This document shows, piece after piece, positions 27,191 to 35,458 of a stretch of 35,458 bases of DNA. The notes under the pieces were generated by a model, which saw nothing but the letters and a program-made list of their open reading frames with translations, was not told the DNA's origin and made no database searches. Both the position numbers and the translations under genes were made by a program. The stretch comes from Fibrobacter sp. (GTDB taxonomy: Bacteria; Fibrobacterota; Chitinivibrionia; Chitinivibrionales; Chitinispirillaceae), in assembly GCA_012513915.1 (NCBI GenBank), contig JAAZBG010000179.1, positions 1 to 35,458 on the forward strand. The letters are read 5' to 3'. Numbering within the stretch: position 1 is the first letter of the stretch; each line of letters begins with the position of its first letter.

Positions 27191-27204
27191 TATTAACGCT
27201 AAAA
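27191..27204. promoter_or_regulatory. possible LacI-type operator before cellobiose phosphorylase
   Basis: TATTAACGCTAAAA has a central CG and five of seven paired positions in its half-sites, similar in form to the perfect palindrome at 5824-5837. It lies 37-50 bases upstream of the phosphorylase start. The match is weak enough to arise by chance in A/T-rich DNA. Confidence 0.35.
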
Positions 27205-27271
27205 GCAGCTACACAAATATACATTCAACAATCTGTATATATGCGATTAAACTGTCACATAGTTTCATCAT

Positions 27272-27307
27272 AAAAAAAGCTCCCGGCAGTACAATTTAGC
27301 CGGAAGC
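27272..27307 (-). terminator. intrinsic terminator (second) after the ABC operon
   Basis: GCTCCCGGC (27279-27287) pairs with GCCGGAAGC (27299-27307), eight of nine pairs. On the minus strand the stem is followed by seven T (27272-27278). Confidence 0.8.
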
Positions 27308-27455
27308 AAAAGATTTTATTTACTACACCTTAATCATTCACTCTTATCCCTTTTGGATAAATTTTAGTAAGAATTTAACTGATTCCGGTTCACTAATGCG
27401 AAGGTACAATTTGAATTATCTGCACAACTCTTGTAAGATTATTAAGTAGTTTTGT

Positions 27456-27490
27456 AAAAAAAGGGAACTATGGTAACCATACTTCCCTTT
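27456..27490 (-). terminator. intrinsic terminator (first) after the ABC operon
   Basis: Near-perfect palindrome 27460-27490 (one mismatched pair, single-base centre), with outer arms AAAGGGAA/TTCCCTTT. On the minus strand it ends in a run of seven T (27456-27462). Confidence 0.85.
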
Positions 27491-27603
27491 AATAGTGCAA
27501 AAACCTGAATTAAATGACTGCTTAATCACGTAAGAAAAGCAAATACTACAAACATAAAAAGGCACGTTGTTACACGCACCGGGGATTACACTCCTGAGCA
27601 GCT

Positions 27604-28389
27604 TTACCTTTTAATCCACTGACGGTGAATATCGGGTATATCGTCGAGTAGTTCAAGTGTCTGTTTACTTTTCGGCGTTAGTGTCACCTCATCGGGAGTT
27701 CCCTGCTCAACGATCTGACCCTTATGCATGATAAACAGACGATCACTTACGTAGTAGGCAAGTCCGATATCATGTGTGATAAACACTATGGTCATCCTGA
27801 GTTCCTGCTTGATTTTCATAAGGTAATCAAGAATATTGGCACGCACACAGGCATCAACCATTGATGTCGGCTCATCGGCAATAAGTACTTTCGGACGAAG
27901 AATAAAGATACGTGCAAGAAGCATACGCTGCATCTGTCCACCACTTAATTCGAATGGATACTTCCCCTCCACTTCGGGTGGTTGAACATTGACAGCCAAC
28001 AGTGCCCTGTCTACAATGTCATCAATTTCTTTTGCTGATGGCTTATCCGGAAAAATATTCAGCGAATCTTTTAACTGTGACCTGATTGTAAAGAACTGAT
28101 TAAAACAGCTGAACGGATCCTGAAAGACCGCCTGCACTTCCCTCCAGTGAAGCCTCTGATTCGTGATAGGACTGCCTTTATACTTGAAAGTACCTGTAGT
28201 AGGGTGGTAAATTCCGAGCATAATCTTTGCAAGAACGCTCTTACCACATCCCGAACCACCAACCAGCGATACAATTTCCTCATCCTTGATATTAAATGTC
28301 ACACGATCAACAGCGGTGACAAGCTTTTTTCCATGCCCGAATGTGCGGGAACAATTCTCTGCAGCAAAGATATCTACATTATTCTGCAT
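27604..28389 (-). CDS. Opp/Dpp-type ABC transporter ATP-binding protein (OppF-like)
   Basis: 261 residues. Walker A GGSGCGKSVLAKIM (near 41-54), Q-loop region VFQDPFSCFNQFF, signature LSGGQMQRMLLARI, Walker B VLIADEPTSMVD and the switch His in FITHDIGLAYY are all present. It energises import together with the OppD-like subunit. It is about 60 residues shorter than most OppF proteins and lacks the Cys-containing C-terminal extension, which its partner keeps. The start overlaps the end of the OppD-like gene by 11 bases. It is the last gene of the five-gene operon and is followed by two terminators. The context (GH94 enzymes) suggests sugar rather than peptide import. Confidence 0.92.
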   Translation of the reverse strand: MQNNVDIFAAENCSRTFGHGKKLVTAVDRVTFNIKDEEIVSLVGGSGCGKSVLAKIMLGIYHPTTGTFKYKGSPITNQRLHWREVQAVFQDPFSCFNQFFTIRSQLKDSLNIFPDKPSAKEIDDIVDRALLAVNVQPPEVEGKYPFELSGGQMQRMLLARIFILRPKVLIADEPTSMVDACVRANILDYLMKIKQELRMTIVFITHDIGLAYYVSDRLFIMHKGQIVEQGTPDEVTLTPKSKQTLELLDDIPDIHRQWIKR

Positions 28390-29350
28390 ATTGACACCTC
28401 ACCTGTCTTCCTGCTACCATTCTGATTTCCTGTTCACTTTTTTTGCAATCCTCTTTTGCTACCGGACAGCGATCCGCAAAACGGCATCCGAAAATCGGAT
28501 TTGCCAGATTAGGCGGAGCACCCTCAATAGCAGTTGGTTTTTTCTGCTTCTGTCCGGGCTCAGCACTAAGCATTGCACCCATCAGAGCTTTTGTATACGG
28601 ATGACGCGGATCAAAAACGATTTGATCTGTCGTTCCATATTCGACAAATTCACCTGCATACATAATACCTATGTTATCGGCCACATGACGCAACAAAGGA
28701 AGCTCATGGGTGATAAAAATCATCGTTGAGAAGATACCTTTCTCAAGAAGATCGAATATCAGACGTATCACCACTTTCTGCGTTGTAACATCAAGCGCCG
28801 ACGTTGGTTCATCAGCGATAACCATTTGAGGATTCAACAGCGTTGATATACCAATAACGGACCGCTGACGTTCCCCGGCTGTTAACTGAATCGGAAATGA
28901 ATTTAAAACTTTCTTCGTATCCATTCCAAAAAGATCAAACCGTTCAACCAGACGATCGTAGATCTCTTTTTTATCAACATTTTTCAGATGCGCTGCCATT
29001 ACATCCGCTGCAATATCCTTTACTTTACGGGTAGGATTAAGCGCATTAAACGCACCCTGCGGAATCATTGACACTTTACGCGATAAGACATTCTGACGAA
29101 TATCATTCGGCGTACGGTTCATCAGCGATTCCCCATTCACTCGTACATCACCGCTTGTGGGATATAACGGTGGAATAAAAAGGCCCATCAAACCGTTTAC
29201 AAGAGTAGATTTGCCGCATCCGGATTCCCCGGCGATACCAAGAATCTCACCCTTTTCCATATTGAAGGTCACACCGGTAACCGCATGGATCTTCTTTCCG
29301 AAACGGGTAAGATAATGAAGACTCAGATTATCAACTTCAAATATTGCCAT
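28379..29350 (-). CDS. Opp/Dpp-type ABC transporter ATP-binding protein (OppD-like)
   Basis: 323 residues, normal length. Walker A GESGCGKSTLVNGL, Walker B MVIADEPTSALD and the switch His in FITHELPLL are intact. The signature is LTAGERQR where most relatives have LSGGxRQR, so the Ser and the first Gly are substituted. The C-terminal oligopeptide-transporter extension is present (DPRHPYTKALMGAML, then CRFADRCPVAKEDC with its four Cys). It works as a heterodimer with the OppF-like ATPase under the two permeases. It starts 11 bases after the stop of the OppC-like gene. Confidence 0.93.
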   Translation of the reverse strand: MAIFEVDNLSLHYLTRFGKKIHAVTGVTFNMEKGEILGIAGESGCGKSTLVNGLMGLFIPPLYPTSGDVRVNGESLMNRTPNDIRQNVLSRKVSMIPQGAFNALNPTRKVKDIAADVMAAHLKNVDKKEIYDRLVERFDLFGMDTKKVLNSFPIQLTAGERQRSVIGISTLLNPQMVIADEPTSALDVTTQKVVIRLIFDLLEKGIFSTMIFITHELPLLRHVADNIGIMYAGEFVEYGTTDQIVFDPRHPYTKALMGAMLSAEPGQKQKKPTAIEGAPPNLANPIFGCRFADRCPVAKEDCKKSEQEIRMVAGRQVRCQYAE

Positions 29351-29361
29351 ATACTACCTGT

Positions 29362-30195
29362 TTACTTTCGCAAGCGGGGATTGAAAACGCCTTCAGCAGA
29401 CGTATTAATCAGATATAATGCAAACACAACCATTGTTATTATTACAGTTGCAGGCAGAAACGCCCACCAGATACCATCACTGAGAGCACCGTTATTTTTA
29501 GCCTGATTGAGAATCGTTCCAAGTGACACTGTGTCAAGCGGTCCGAGCCCGATCATTGAAATAGCAGCCTCGGTAAGAATACCGGTAGCTACCTGAAGAA
29601 TAAATACCATAAATACATATGATGCCAGATAGGGAAGAATATGAAGCGTTATCACCGCAAACGTATTCGCACCGTTCATCTTTGCAAGCGATATATGATC
29701 TTTACTTTTAAGCGCCGATGATTGTGCACGAACAGCACGGGCACTCCATGTCCATGCAGTCATTCCGATAATCACAGCAATAAGTGTCAGCGAACGGCCT
29801 TCACTAAAACTTGCACTGATAAGGATTATAATCACAATTGATGGAATAACGATAAAGAGATTAGTTACCATATTTATGATATCATCAACAAGCCCGCCCT
29901 TAAATCCGCCATATATTCCAAGAAGCGTTCCAAGCGTTGTTGCAATGATTCCGGCAAGAAATCCTACATACAGTGATGCCTGCAGGCCCTTAATGAGCAG
30001 AGAAACATAATCCCGTCCGAGGTCATCACAGCCAAACCAGTATTTTCCTGAAGGTGGTGCATACTGCACACCCACACGTTCCGTTGTAATGTTAAACACC
30101 AACGGGCCCAAAAGTGCAAGGAGCAATGTCCCGACAAAAAGCGAAAAACCAATTACAAACATCGGTGACTTGAATAGAGTTAAAAACTGTTTCAT
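29362..30195 (-). CDS. ABC transporter permease (OppC-like)
   Basis: 277 residues with about six membrane helices. The first helix is at about 12-35 (FVIGFSLFVGTLLLALLGPLV), followed by a periplasmic loop with GKYWFGCDDLGRDY, the family's GTDxxGRD-type motif. The coupling-helix (EAA-like) region includes SLAKMNGANTFAVITLHILP. It pairs with the OppB-like permease to form the inner-membrane channel. It starts three bases after the stop of that gene. Confidence 0.92.
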   Translation of the reverse strand: MKQFLTLFKSPMFVIGFSLFVGTLLLALLGPLVFNITTERVGVQYAPPSGKYWFGCDDLGRDYVSLLIKGLQASLYVGFLAGIIATTLGTLLGIYGGFKGGLVDDIINMVTNLFIVIPSIVIIILISASFSEGRSLTLIAVIIGMTAWTWSARAVRAQSSALKSKDHISLAKMNGANTFAVITLHILPYLASYVFMVFILQVATGILTEAAISMIGLGPLDTVSLGTILNQAKNNGALSDGIWWAFLPATVIITMVVFALYLINTSAEGVFNPRLRK

Positions 30196-30198
30196 GTG

Positions 30199-31272
30199 TC
30201 ACTTCCCCTTCCCAATCTGTAAACCTGCCTTAACACGCGGGTCAAGGAATCCGATCAGAATATCAACAGTAAAGTTCGCGATAAGCACACAGACTGTTAT
30301 CAGCAGCGTACACCCCTGAATCATTGGATAATCATTATTCTGAATTGCTGTAAGCATCGCCATACCAAGACCCGGATAGGAGAAGATCATCTCCGTAATC
30401 AGTGCACCGCCGATCATGGTACCAAGAGAAAGTGCAAGCCCGGTGAGCTGCGGCAGCATCGCGTTTCTGAACAGATATGCAATAATGCGCGTCTCTTTAA
30501 GCCCCAGCCACTTTGCATATTTTATATAATCTGTTCCCAATTCGTAAATACCCATTGAACGCATTCCAATCGCCTGTCCACCTGCAGCAATAAGGAAAAT
30601 CGAAAAGAACGGAAGCACATAGTGGTACGCCGCAGAACTGAAAAATGCCCATGAAAACGTTGGAATAAGATCTCCTGCATATCCACCCATCGCCGGAAAG
30701 CAGTCCCATACAACCGCAAACTGGTAGACAAGCAACATTCCGAACACAAAGAACGGCAACGAACTCAACAGCAGCGAGATCGGAAAAAATACTTTGTCAA
30801 ATATACCCCGCTTGTATGCCGCCAGCGCCCCGAGGACATTACCTACAATCCACCCGAACAGAATGGTTGGCAATTGTAAAGCGATTGTCCAGGGTACCGC
30901 TTCCTTTATTACGTCAAGCACCTTTTTGGGATACTTTTGGAATGATGTTCCAAGGTCACCCTTGAAACACATTCCAACATAACTTATAAACTGCTCAAGA
31001 ATAGATGCCTTAACAGGACTCCCGTCTTCATTACGGACAATATTGCCATTTTTTACTTTGACAAGTCCGAACTCTTTCAGATATTTCTCTTCCTTTTCCT
31101 TGACTGCTTCACTACTCAACCCCTGCGAAGTATTACCCATGATAATTTTCACTGGATTATTGCTTCCAAGTCGGGGAAGATAGAAATTAATCGCTACCGC
31201 TACGACGAAGGTGATAAAATACCACCCTCCTCTCTGCAGTATATACCGTAATGTAGGATACTGTTTAAGCAT
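30199..31272 (-). CDS. ABC transporter permease (OppB-like)
   Basis: 357 residues. There is one N-terminal helix (GWYFITFVVAVAINFYLPRL), a periplasmic segment (about 45-125), then five helices. The segment GMRSMGIYELGTDYIKYAKWLGLKETRI is the conserved EAA-like coupling region, followed by FRNAMLPQLTGLAL. The start of the periplasmic segment (NNPVKIIMG) is a block typical of OppB permeases. It follows the binding-protein gene by 14 bases and precedes the OppC-like gene by three. Confidence 0.93.
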   Translation of the reverse strand: MLKQYPTLRYILQRGGWYFITFVVAVAINFYLPRLGSNNPVKIIMGNTSQGLSSEAVKEKEEKYLKEFGLVKVKNGNIVRNEDGSPVKASILEQFISYVGMCFKGDLGTSFQKYPKKVLDVIKEAVPWTIALQLPTILFGWIVGNVLGALAAYKRGIFDKVFFPISLLLSSLPFFVFGMLLVYQFAVVWDCFPAMGGYAGDLIPTFSWAFFSSAAYHYVLPFFSIFLIAAGGQAIGMRSMGIYELGTDYIKYAKWLGLKETRIIAYLFRNAMLPQLTGLALSLGTMIGGALITEMIFSYPGLGMAMLTAIQNNDYPMIQGCTLLITVCVLIANFTVDILIGFLDPRVKAGLQIGKGK

Positions 31273-31286
31273 GTATATTCCTTAAT

Positions 31287-33110
31287 TTACTTTGCTAACT
31301 GTAACTGCCATAAAATTTTTGTACTTGCACCAACCCATGGAAGAAGTGGCGGTGCGTATGGATCTGCTGCAGTTGGCCAGCCAGTCCAGCGTGTCTCACT
31401 GAACTCATAAAACTGTTCAGGCAGATAAGCAAGAGGAATTGCCGGCTGTTCAATCATGAAAATCTTATTAAGTGCACGATATGCCTCAGAAAGTTTTGCA
31501 GGATCTGAAAGTGTTGGAATTTCCTTCAACAGTTTTTCAACCATTGGATTAAATTCCTTCGACTTCGGATTATTGTAACGACCATAGTTTTCATTCATAT
31601 TCTGACCAATTGGTCTCCATGTACTTGATGTCATAACATTAAAGAAACGACTCCATGGCGTTGATGGAAGAACAGCATTATCCGGTTTTGTCAAAAGGAT
31701 GTCGAAATCTCCGGATCCGCGTGCCGGCCAGTACAGACTTGCATCAACAAAACCCTCGCGTGCATCAATACCTGCTGCACGAAGACCTTTAACTGCAATA
31801 GTAACAATCGCTTCCCAGTCAGACCATCCGGCCGGTGATTTGATAAACAGTGTTGGAAGCTTAGTTCCTTTTTTATCGGTCATATAATCAAGTGTTCCGT
31901 CAGCTTTGTATACCGACTTGTACCCTGCATCAGCAAGGATCTTTTTTGCACGTTCAGGATCATAGCTTACACCAAACTGCTTTGCATCATCAGCATTAAA
32001 GTACTTTCCTTCAATACCGATTCCAGCCATAATAAGACCAGGCTGAATATCAGGGGAATATCCTGAAACTGCGAGTTCTTTTACATCATTGTAGTTAATA
32101 GCTGCAGCCATTGCACGACGGAAATTCTTATCGTTTGTTGGTGCTTTTGTTGTATTCATTACGAAAATCGGAACTGCTCCAGCGAGGAAGTATGGTGCCT
32201 GATCAAACCAGGTCTTTACTCCATCTTTCTGTTTCATCCAGATACGTGGAATAAATGTCTGTGACCCATCAAGTTCACCCTTTTGCAGTGCAATCGAAAA
32301 TGCATCGTTGCTCTTGAAAATAGGATGTATGATAAACTCCGGAACAGGCTTTTTACCACCAAACAGTGCTTTATTCCCCCAGTAGTCATCACGACGCTTA
32401 AGAACGACCTTTTCATTTGTTGCAGCTTCAGTTTTGTAAGGACCCGAAACAACAGCGGACCCATCAACAGGAATTTTCTGCACAGCACTAAGATCGTTAC
32501 CATTATCTGCAAGCGCCTTTTCCCAGATATGTGACGGAACAATGCGGGTTTGTGTGATATGATCAAGAATAATCAGAGGATTATTCCGAACCTTTTTCTC
32601 AACCACGAATGTTAGACGCTCTGTTTCAACACCATTGTTCTGAACTTTTTCCACTTTGATTTCAGTAAAATATTCAGCATTAATTGCTGTCGGTGCATCC
32701 TTGAAACGACGGCCTATTTCAAAAATAAACTTAACATCCGCAGCAGAAACCCTCTGACCATCACTCCATGTTGCTTCAGGATTGATATCGATAACAATTT
32801 CATCACCACTTTTTGAAACAAGTGATCCAAGACAAGGTTCAAACTTTCCATCAAGTGCATTGAAAGAAAGAAGTGGCTCGTATACCAGATTGAAAGCACC
32901 CTTACCAACCGGCCATGTTGATGCCCATACGTCAGCCATCGGGTTAAACGTTGTAGGATCTCCCCATTGTGAACCTGCCAGATACAATGTTTTTGAACGT
33001 GGGAAAGGTGATCCTGCGTCTGATTCTTTCTTTTCGCCACCGCCGCAGCCGATCAGACCACACAAAAGTGCGCCTGCAATTAAACCCTTAAACTTAAAGT
33101 TTCTGTTCAT
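31287..33110 (-). CDS. family 5 solute-binding lipoprotein, probable oligosaccharide receptor
   Basis: 607 residues from the ATG at 33108-33110. This start gives a proper lipoprotein signal (MNRNFKFKGLIAGALLCGLIGC) with lipobox LIGC, Cys22 being the lipidated residue. An upstream ATG would add 16 residues in front of it. The mature protein is an SBP_bac_5 receptor: GSQWGDPTTFNPM at the N-terminus, LVYEPLLSFNALDGKFEPCLG, ATWSDGQRVSAADVKF, and a C-terminal AIPLAYLPEQFYEFS. The opening blocks resemble cellobiose/xylo-oligosaccharide receptors of Thermotoga-type Opp systems more than peptide receptors. With the adjacent GH94 genes, a beta-gluco-oligosaccharide ligand is likely. It is the first gene of the transporter operon. 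Confidence 0.9.
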   Translation of the reverse strand: MNRNFKFKGLIAGALLCGLIGCGGGEKKESDAGSPFPRSKTLYLAGSQWGDPTTFNPMADVWASTWPVGKGAFNLVYEPLLSFNALDGKFEPCLGSLVSKSGDEIVIDINPEATWSDGQRVSAADVKFIFEIGRRFKDAPTAINAEYFTEIKVEKVQNNGVETERLTFVVEKKVRNNPLIILDHITQTRIVPSHIWEKALADNGNDLSAVQKIPVDGSAVVSGPYKTEAATNEKVVLKRRDDYWGNKALFGGKKPVPEFIIHPIFKSNDAFSIALQKGELDGSQTFIPRIWMKQKDGVKTWFDQAPYFLAGAVPIFVMNTTKAPTNDKNFRRAMAAAINYNDVKELAVSGYSPDIQPGLIMAGIGIEGKYFNADDAKQFGVSYDPERAKKILADAGYKSVYKADGTLDYMTDKKGTKLPTLFIKSPAGWSDWEAIVTIAVKGLRAAGIDAREGFVDASLYWPARGSGDFDILLTKPDNAVLPSTPWSRFFNVMTSSTWRPIGQNMNENYGRYNNPKSKEFNPMVEKLLKEIPTLSDPAKLSEAYRALNKIFMIEQPAIPLAYLPEQFYEFSETRWTGWPTAADPYAPPLLPWVGASTKILWQLQLAK

Positions 33111-33608
33111 AATGACTCTGCATTCCTTTTGCCGGTTAAATGTTTGCAATGAGTACACACTGTTAAGTATTTAGTAACTATTTGTCTGTTAATAAGATAT
33201 ACTTGTGATATAAAAGGTTACGGTTTAATATAAATCCAGTTTTCTGTTTAAGACAGATCTCTGTAGAAATATTTTAACCGGTTTAATACCTATCTATACC
33301 TAACCTATCAGAAACTCTTCATACCAAAAAATGTCAAAAAACAACGCTCCGGATTTTTGCTTTTTTCTTTCATTTTAATTCGACAAACTATCACCTTGTG
33401 ACTTCCTGATTCGGTTTGCTGTAAAAAACCTTATCCGAGTCATCACACTTACCAATATCGTTTAATTCTTTTTGGAAAAGTTGTTCTTATTATTTCCGTA
33501 AAATGAAAGAAATTGCAGGAAATTTGTTTTTAGCCTAAAAAATGCCCGTTTTTATCACTGCAATCGATTCCTTTGCCGGAAAGCAGCGAATTATAACATA
33601 TAAGCAGA
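33111..33608. other. intergenic region with promoter of the transporter operon
   Basis: 498 bases, A/T-rich, no convincing gene on either strand. The right part lies downstream of panB but has no clear terminator hairpin. The left part should hold the promoter for the minus-strand binding-protein operon. Around 33272-33287 there is TTTTAACCGGTTTAAT, centred on the perfect 8-base palindrome AACCGGTT, a possible operator. GGTTTAATA occurs twice (33222 and 33280 region). Confidence 0.45.
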
Positions 33609-34460
33609 TCACCGGAAGAAATTTGTCGGTATGATCATACGTTCTGTAGTTTTTTTTAACTTCTCGTATTCTTCAGATTCGCAATGTACAATATTTTTTT
33701 CAAAAGGAAAGACACCCGCTTCGACATCACGGCAATACGATGCAATTGCCTGTTGCGCAGGTACCACTACATCCGCATATTTATGTGCATGTTTGAAAAC
33801 TTTTGGTGCAAGTCCAAGAATATCGTTCACGACAAGCACCTGCCCATCAGTTTTTCCGCTGCCGATTCCGATCACCGGGATCTTAACCCCGCGATCTATC
33901 AGTGATGTTACCTCCTGAGGAACTTTCTCGACAACAATCATTACTGCACCTGCATTTTCCAGTGCCTTTGCACTCTCGATAAGATCAAGTGCTTCCGTTG
34001 ATGTTTTTCCGAACACTGATGCTTTGGAACCATGCGTCTGAGGATTGTAACCGATATGGCCACATACTGCAATCCCCTTTGAGACGATATTGGCAATTAC
34101 ACTCTTTTTCTCTTTCCAACCCTCAATTTTGACACAATCCGCACCCTGCTCAATAAGAAACGCCGCATTTTCATACGCTGCAAACGGCTCTTCTGCAGTT
34201 CCATACGGAAGATCTGTAATTATATATGCTGATTGAACGCCACGAAAAACCGCTCGTGTGTGATGTGCCATATCAGCAAGTGTCACCTCTTTTTCGGATG
34301 AATAACCGAGCACATTTGTCCCGACACTATCTCCGATAAGTACAACATCAACACCAGCCTCGTCTTCAAGTTTTGCAGTAGGATAGTCGTACGCAGTAAG
34401 CATTGTAATTGGCTTTCCAGCCTTTTTTTTATTCAGTAGATACTCTATGGTCTTTTTCAT
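33609..34460 (-). CDS. panB: 3-methyl-2-oxobutanoate hydroxymethyltransferase (ketopantoate synthesis)
   Basis: 283 residues, typical PanB. It transfers a hydroxymethyl group from methylene-tetrahydrofolate to 2-oxoisovalerate, the first step to pantothenate. Signature blocks are all present: ITMLTAYDYPTAKLEDEAG, VVLIGDSVGTNVLGY (metal-binding Asp), HHTRAVFRGVQSAYIITDLP, CVKIEGW, CGHIGYNPQTHG, MIVVEKVPQEV (catalytic Glu region) and IGIGSGKTDGQVLV. panC, panD and panE are not in the window. The only other pantothenate-related piece is the PanP-like domain about 13 kb away. The ATG at 34458-34460 has no strong ribosome-binding site. Confidence 0.97.
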   Translation of the reverse strand: MKKTIEYLLNKKKAGKPITMLTAYDYPTAKLEDEAGVDVVLIGDSVGTNVLGYSSEKEVTLADMAHHTRAVFRGVQSAYIITDLPYGTAEEPFAAYENAAFLIEQGADCVKIEGWKEKKSVIANIVSKGIAVCGHIGYNPQTHGSKASVFGKTSTEALDLIESAKALENAGAVMIVVEKVPQEVTSLIDRGVKIPVIGIGSGKTDGQVLVVNDILGLAPKVFKHAHKYADVVVPAQQAIASYCRDVEAGVFPFEKNIVHCESEEYEKLKKTTERMIIPTNFFR

Positions 34461-34593
34461 ATTATAAATACTTACATACTTTGTTTACTATTTCAGTGCA
34501 TCAGACAGATCATGACAACCTGTCAAACAGTTCCAAACCAATTACTATTGATTTTAAAGATAAATTGTGCAACGGGACAGTGTCACAAAATCA

Positions 34594-35298
34594 TTAAAAA
34601 TTATGGAGTTCGCTAATAATGCGGGGAAGGTGCACGGAAAGCTGTTTCCAGATAGCAGTTTTTTCTTGATAGTGTTTCTGATTAATCTCTATTTCGATGC
34701 CGCAGTATACCATATTATTATACTTTTTTCTAAGCCACGCGGTAAGTCCATCACTGACACCCTTGTACGGATAGTTCCGGCGCACTCTGATTCCGTTAAT
34801 TTGCTCTCTAATATTTTTCTTTAACCAGTCAGCAGTCCGATACTCGGAATCACTTGACGGATCATACAGAATCCCGACATCAGCCGTTCGCTCCACGCCA
34901 TCAAGTACCGGTGTAAATGTATGTATTGATAAATGAATTGTGAAACGTTTTGTGGAGAGGTTGTCCTGAACCAAAGAGAGTATTTTTTGATGATACGGAT
35001 GATAGTATCTGACAAGCAACAACTCACGTTCATCTGGTGATAACAGTTGCGAGTAGCGGGAAAACAGTGATGCATGTCCGATTGATCGGTTCTGCTCTAT
35101 GAGCAACCTGCTTATCGTCTCGTACAGGAAATTGCAGTTGTTGTATGCGGCGATTTTTTTTGCAAGCGGCAGTGCCCCGGGATCATACCCCCGGTGTGTA
35201 GTAAGAATATCCGTATTGTTAAACAGATACCGGTACTTAAGTGGAATGGTGTTTCCGCCATGTTCACACGTTACAAGAAGCGCACTTTTTTTTCGCAT
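34594..35298 (-). CDS. N-formylglutamate amidohydrolase-family protein
   Basis: 234 residues. LLVTCEHGGNTIP at the N-terminus, RGYDPGALPLAKKIA, LLIEQNRSIGH and TIHLSIHTFTPVLDG match the N-formylglutamate amidohydrolase (HutG-like) family, a zinc-dependent hydrolase. The second half has VGILYDPSSDSEY, RRNYPYKGVSDGLT and YCGIEIEINQ. The length fits the shorter FGase-like branch. True histidine-degradation HutG is about 260-270 residues, and no hut gene is nearby, so the substrate is open. The start at 35296-35298 is the first ATG and follows the possible upstream gene by 32 bases. Confidence 0.85.
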   Translation of the reverse strand: MRKKSALLVTCEHGGNTIPLKYRYLFNNTDILTTHRGYDPGALPLAKKIAAYNNCNFLYETISRLLIEQNRSIGHASLFSRYSQLLSPDERELLLVRYYHPYHQKILSLVQDNLSTKRFTIHLSIHTFTPVLDGVERTADVGILYDPSSDSEYRTADWLKKNIREQINGIRVRRNYPYKGVSDGLTAWLRKKYNNMVYCGIEIEINQKHYQEKTAIWKQLSVHLPRIISELHNF

Positions 35299-35330
35299 AC
35301 AGGTAATGTAGTATAACGTAGATCACCTTG

Positions 35331-35456
35331 TCAATATGAAACACTGAGCATTTGCGGACGGATTTTAAAGTCAGTGAGTTTAAATGATCCGACCTGGCTT
35401 GGTGATGGTGTTGCACCTGCTACCGGCGGGATTATAATAATCCCCATAGATACAAA
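35331..35456 (-). CDS. 3' end of a possible gene running in from the right edge
   Basis: One minus-strand frame is open from the window edge to a TGA at 35331-35333, giving 41 residues (ending FKIRPQMLSVSY) with no family I recognise. It would sit 32 bases upstream of the amidohydrolase-family gene on the same strand. 41 open codons is weak evidence. The other two minus-strand frames here have stops. Confidence 0.3.
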   Translation of the reverse strand, partial: FVSMGIIIIPPVAGATPSPSQVGSFKLTDFKIRPQMLSVSY

Positions 35457-35458
35457 AT

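Larger units (their letters stand above)
27155..27603. other. intergenic region: two terminators and the phosphorylase promoter region
   Basis: 449 bases between the last transporter gene and cellobiose phosphorylase, both minus strand. Reading in transcript order it holds a strong intrinsic terminator (27456-27490), a second one (27272-27307), then an A/T-rich promoter region with a LacI-like operator candidate (27191-27204). So the phosphorylase pair has its own promoter. Confidence 0.65.

Noticed and set aside
28379-31272. Peptide (Opp/Dpp) importer
   Set aside because: Family membership is right, but the receptor blocks and adjacent GH94 genes point to oligosaccharides. Peptide transport is not excluded.

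Overview
The window (about 42% G+C by eye, no RNA genes or mobile elements seen) looks like chromosomal DNA of an anaerobic, polysaccharide-degrading, Gram-negative bacterium. I lean to Fibrobacterota (Chitinispirillia-like) or a nearby FCB-group lineage. The reasons are a secreted GH67 alpha-glucuronidase with a terminal sorting-like domain, two GH94 phosphorylases beside an Opp-type sugar transporter, several DUF5683-like membrane proteins, and B12-binding-type radical SAM proteins. This placement is inference from gene content, not from a marker gene.

Layout. 1-3.7 kb: possible 3' end of an outer-membrane protein gene (+), then on the minus strand a DUF362/ferredoxin protein overlapping a lipoate-ligase-like gene, followed by a B12-binding-type radical SAM protein. 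3.7-8.5 kb: a DUF5683-like membrane protein and a LacI-family regulator, probably one transcript with a perfect LacI-type palindrome at its promoter, then the secreted GH67 enzyme. 8.5-18.1 kb: a MerR/GyrI-like regulator, a SprA-related putative metalloprotease, htpG, an EamA transporter, a broken radical SAM gene, dapB, two further DUF5683-like genes overlapping by one base, and nrdR. 18.1-22.1 kb: one 1300-residue protein on the minus strand, the most striking object here. 22.3-33.1 kb: cellobiose phosphorylase plus a second GH94 enzyme, and the operon for a solute-binding lipoprotein, two permeases and two ATPases. 33.6-35.5 kb: panB, an N-formylglutamate amidohydrolase-family gene, and the 3' end of another possible gene.

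The 1300-residue protein is a nonribosomal-peptide-synthetase-like adenylation enzyme. Its adenylation domain is split between core motifs A5 and A6 by a complete PLP-dependent decarboxylase of the PanP (aspartate 1-decarboxylase) type. Reading the ten pocket residues by alignment to GrsA gives I-D-A-I-F-S-I-A-D-K, close to the recalled beta-alanine code V-D-W-V-I-S-L-A-D-K. The simplest hypothesis is one polypeptide that makes beta-alanine from aspartate and adenylates it. It has only the C-terminal half of a condensation domain in front and no carrier domain behind, so the acceptor must be supplied in trans.

The sugar genes form a coherent pathway. Beta-glucan oligosaccharides, probably cellobiose, would be bound by the lipoprotein, imported by the Opp-type ABC system and split phosphorolytically in the cytoplasm by the GH94 enzymes. 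The GH67 enzyme would remove glucuronate from xylan fragments outside the cytoplasm. LacI-like operator candidates lie before the lacI unit, before the phosphorylase pair and, more weakly, before the transporter operon.
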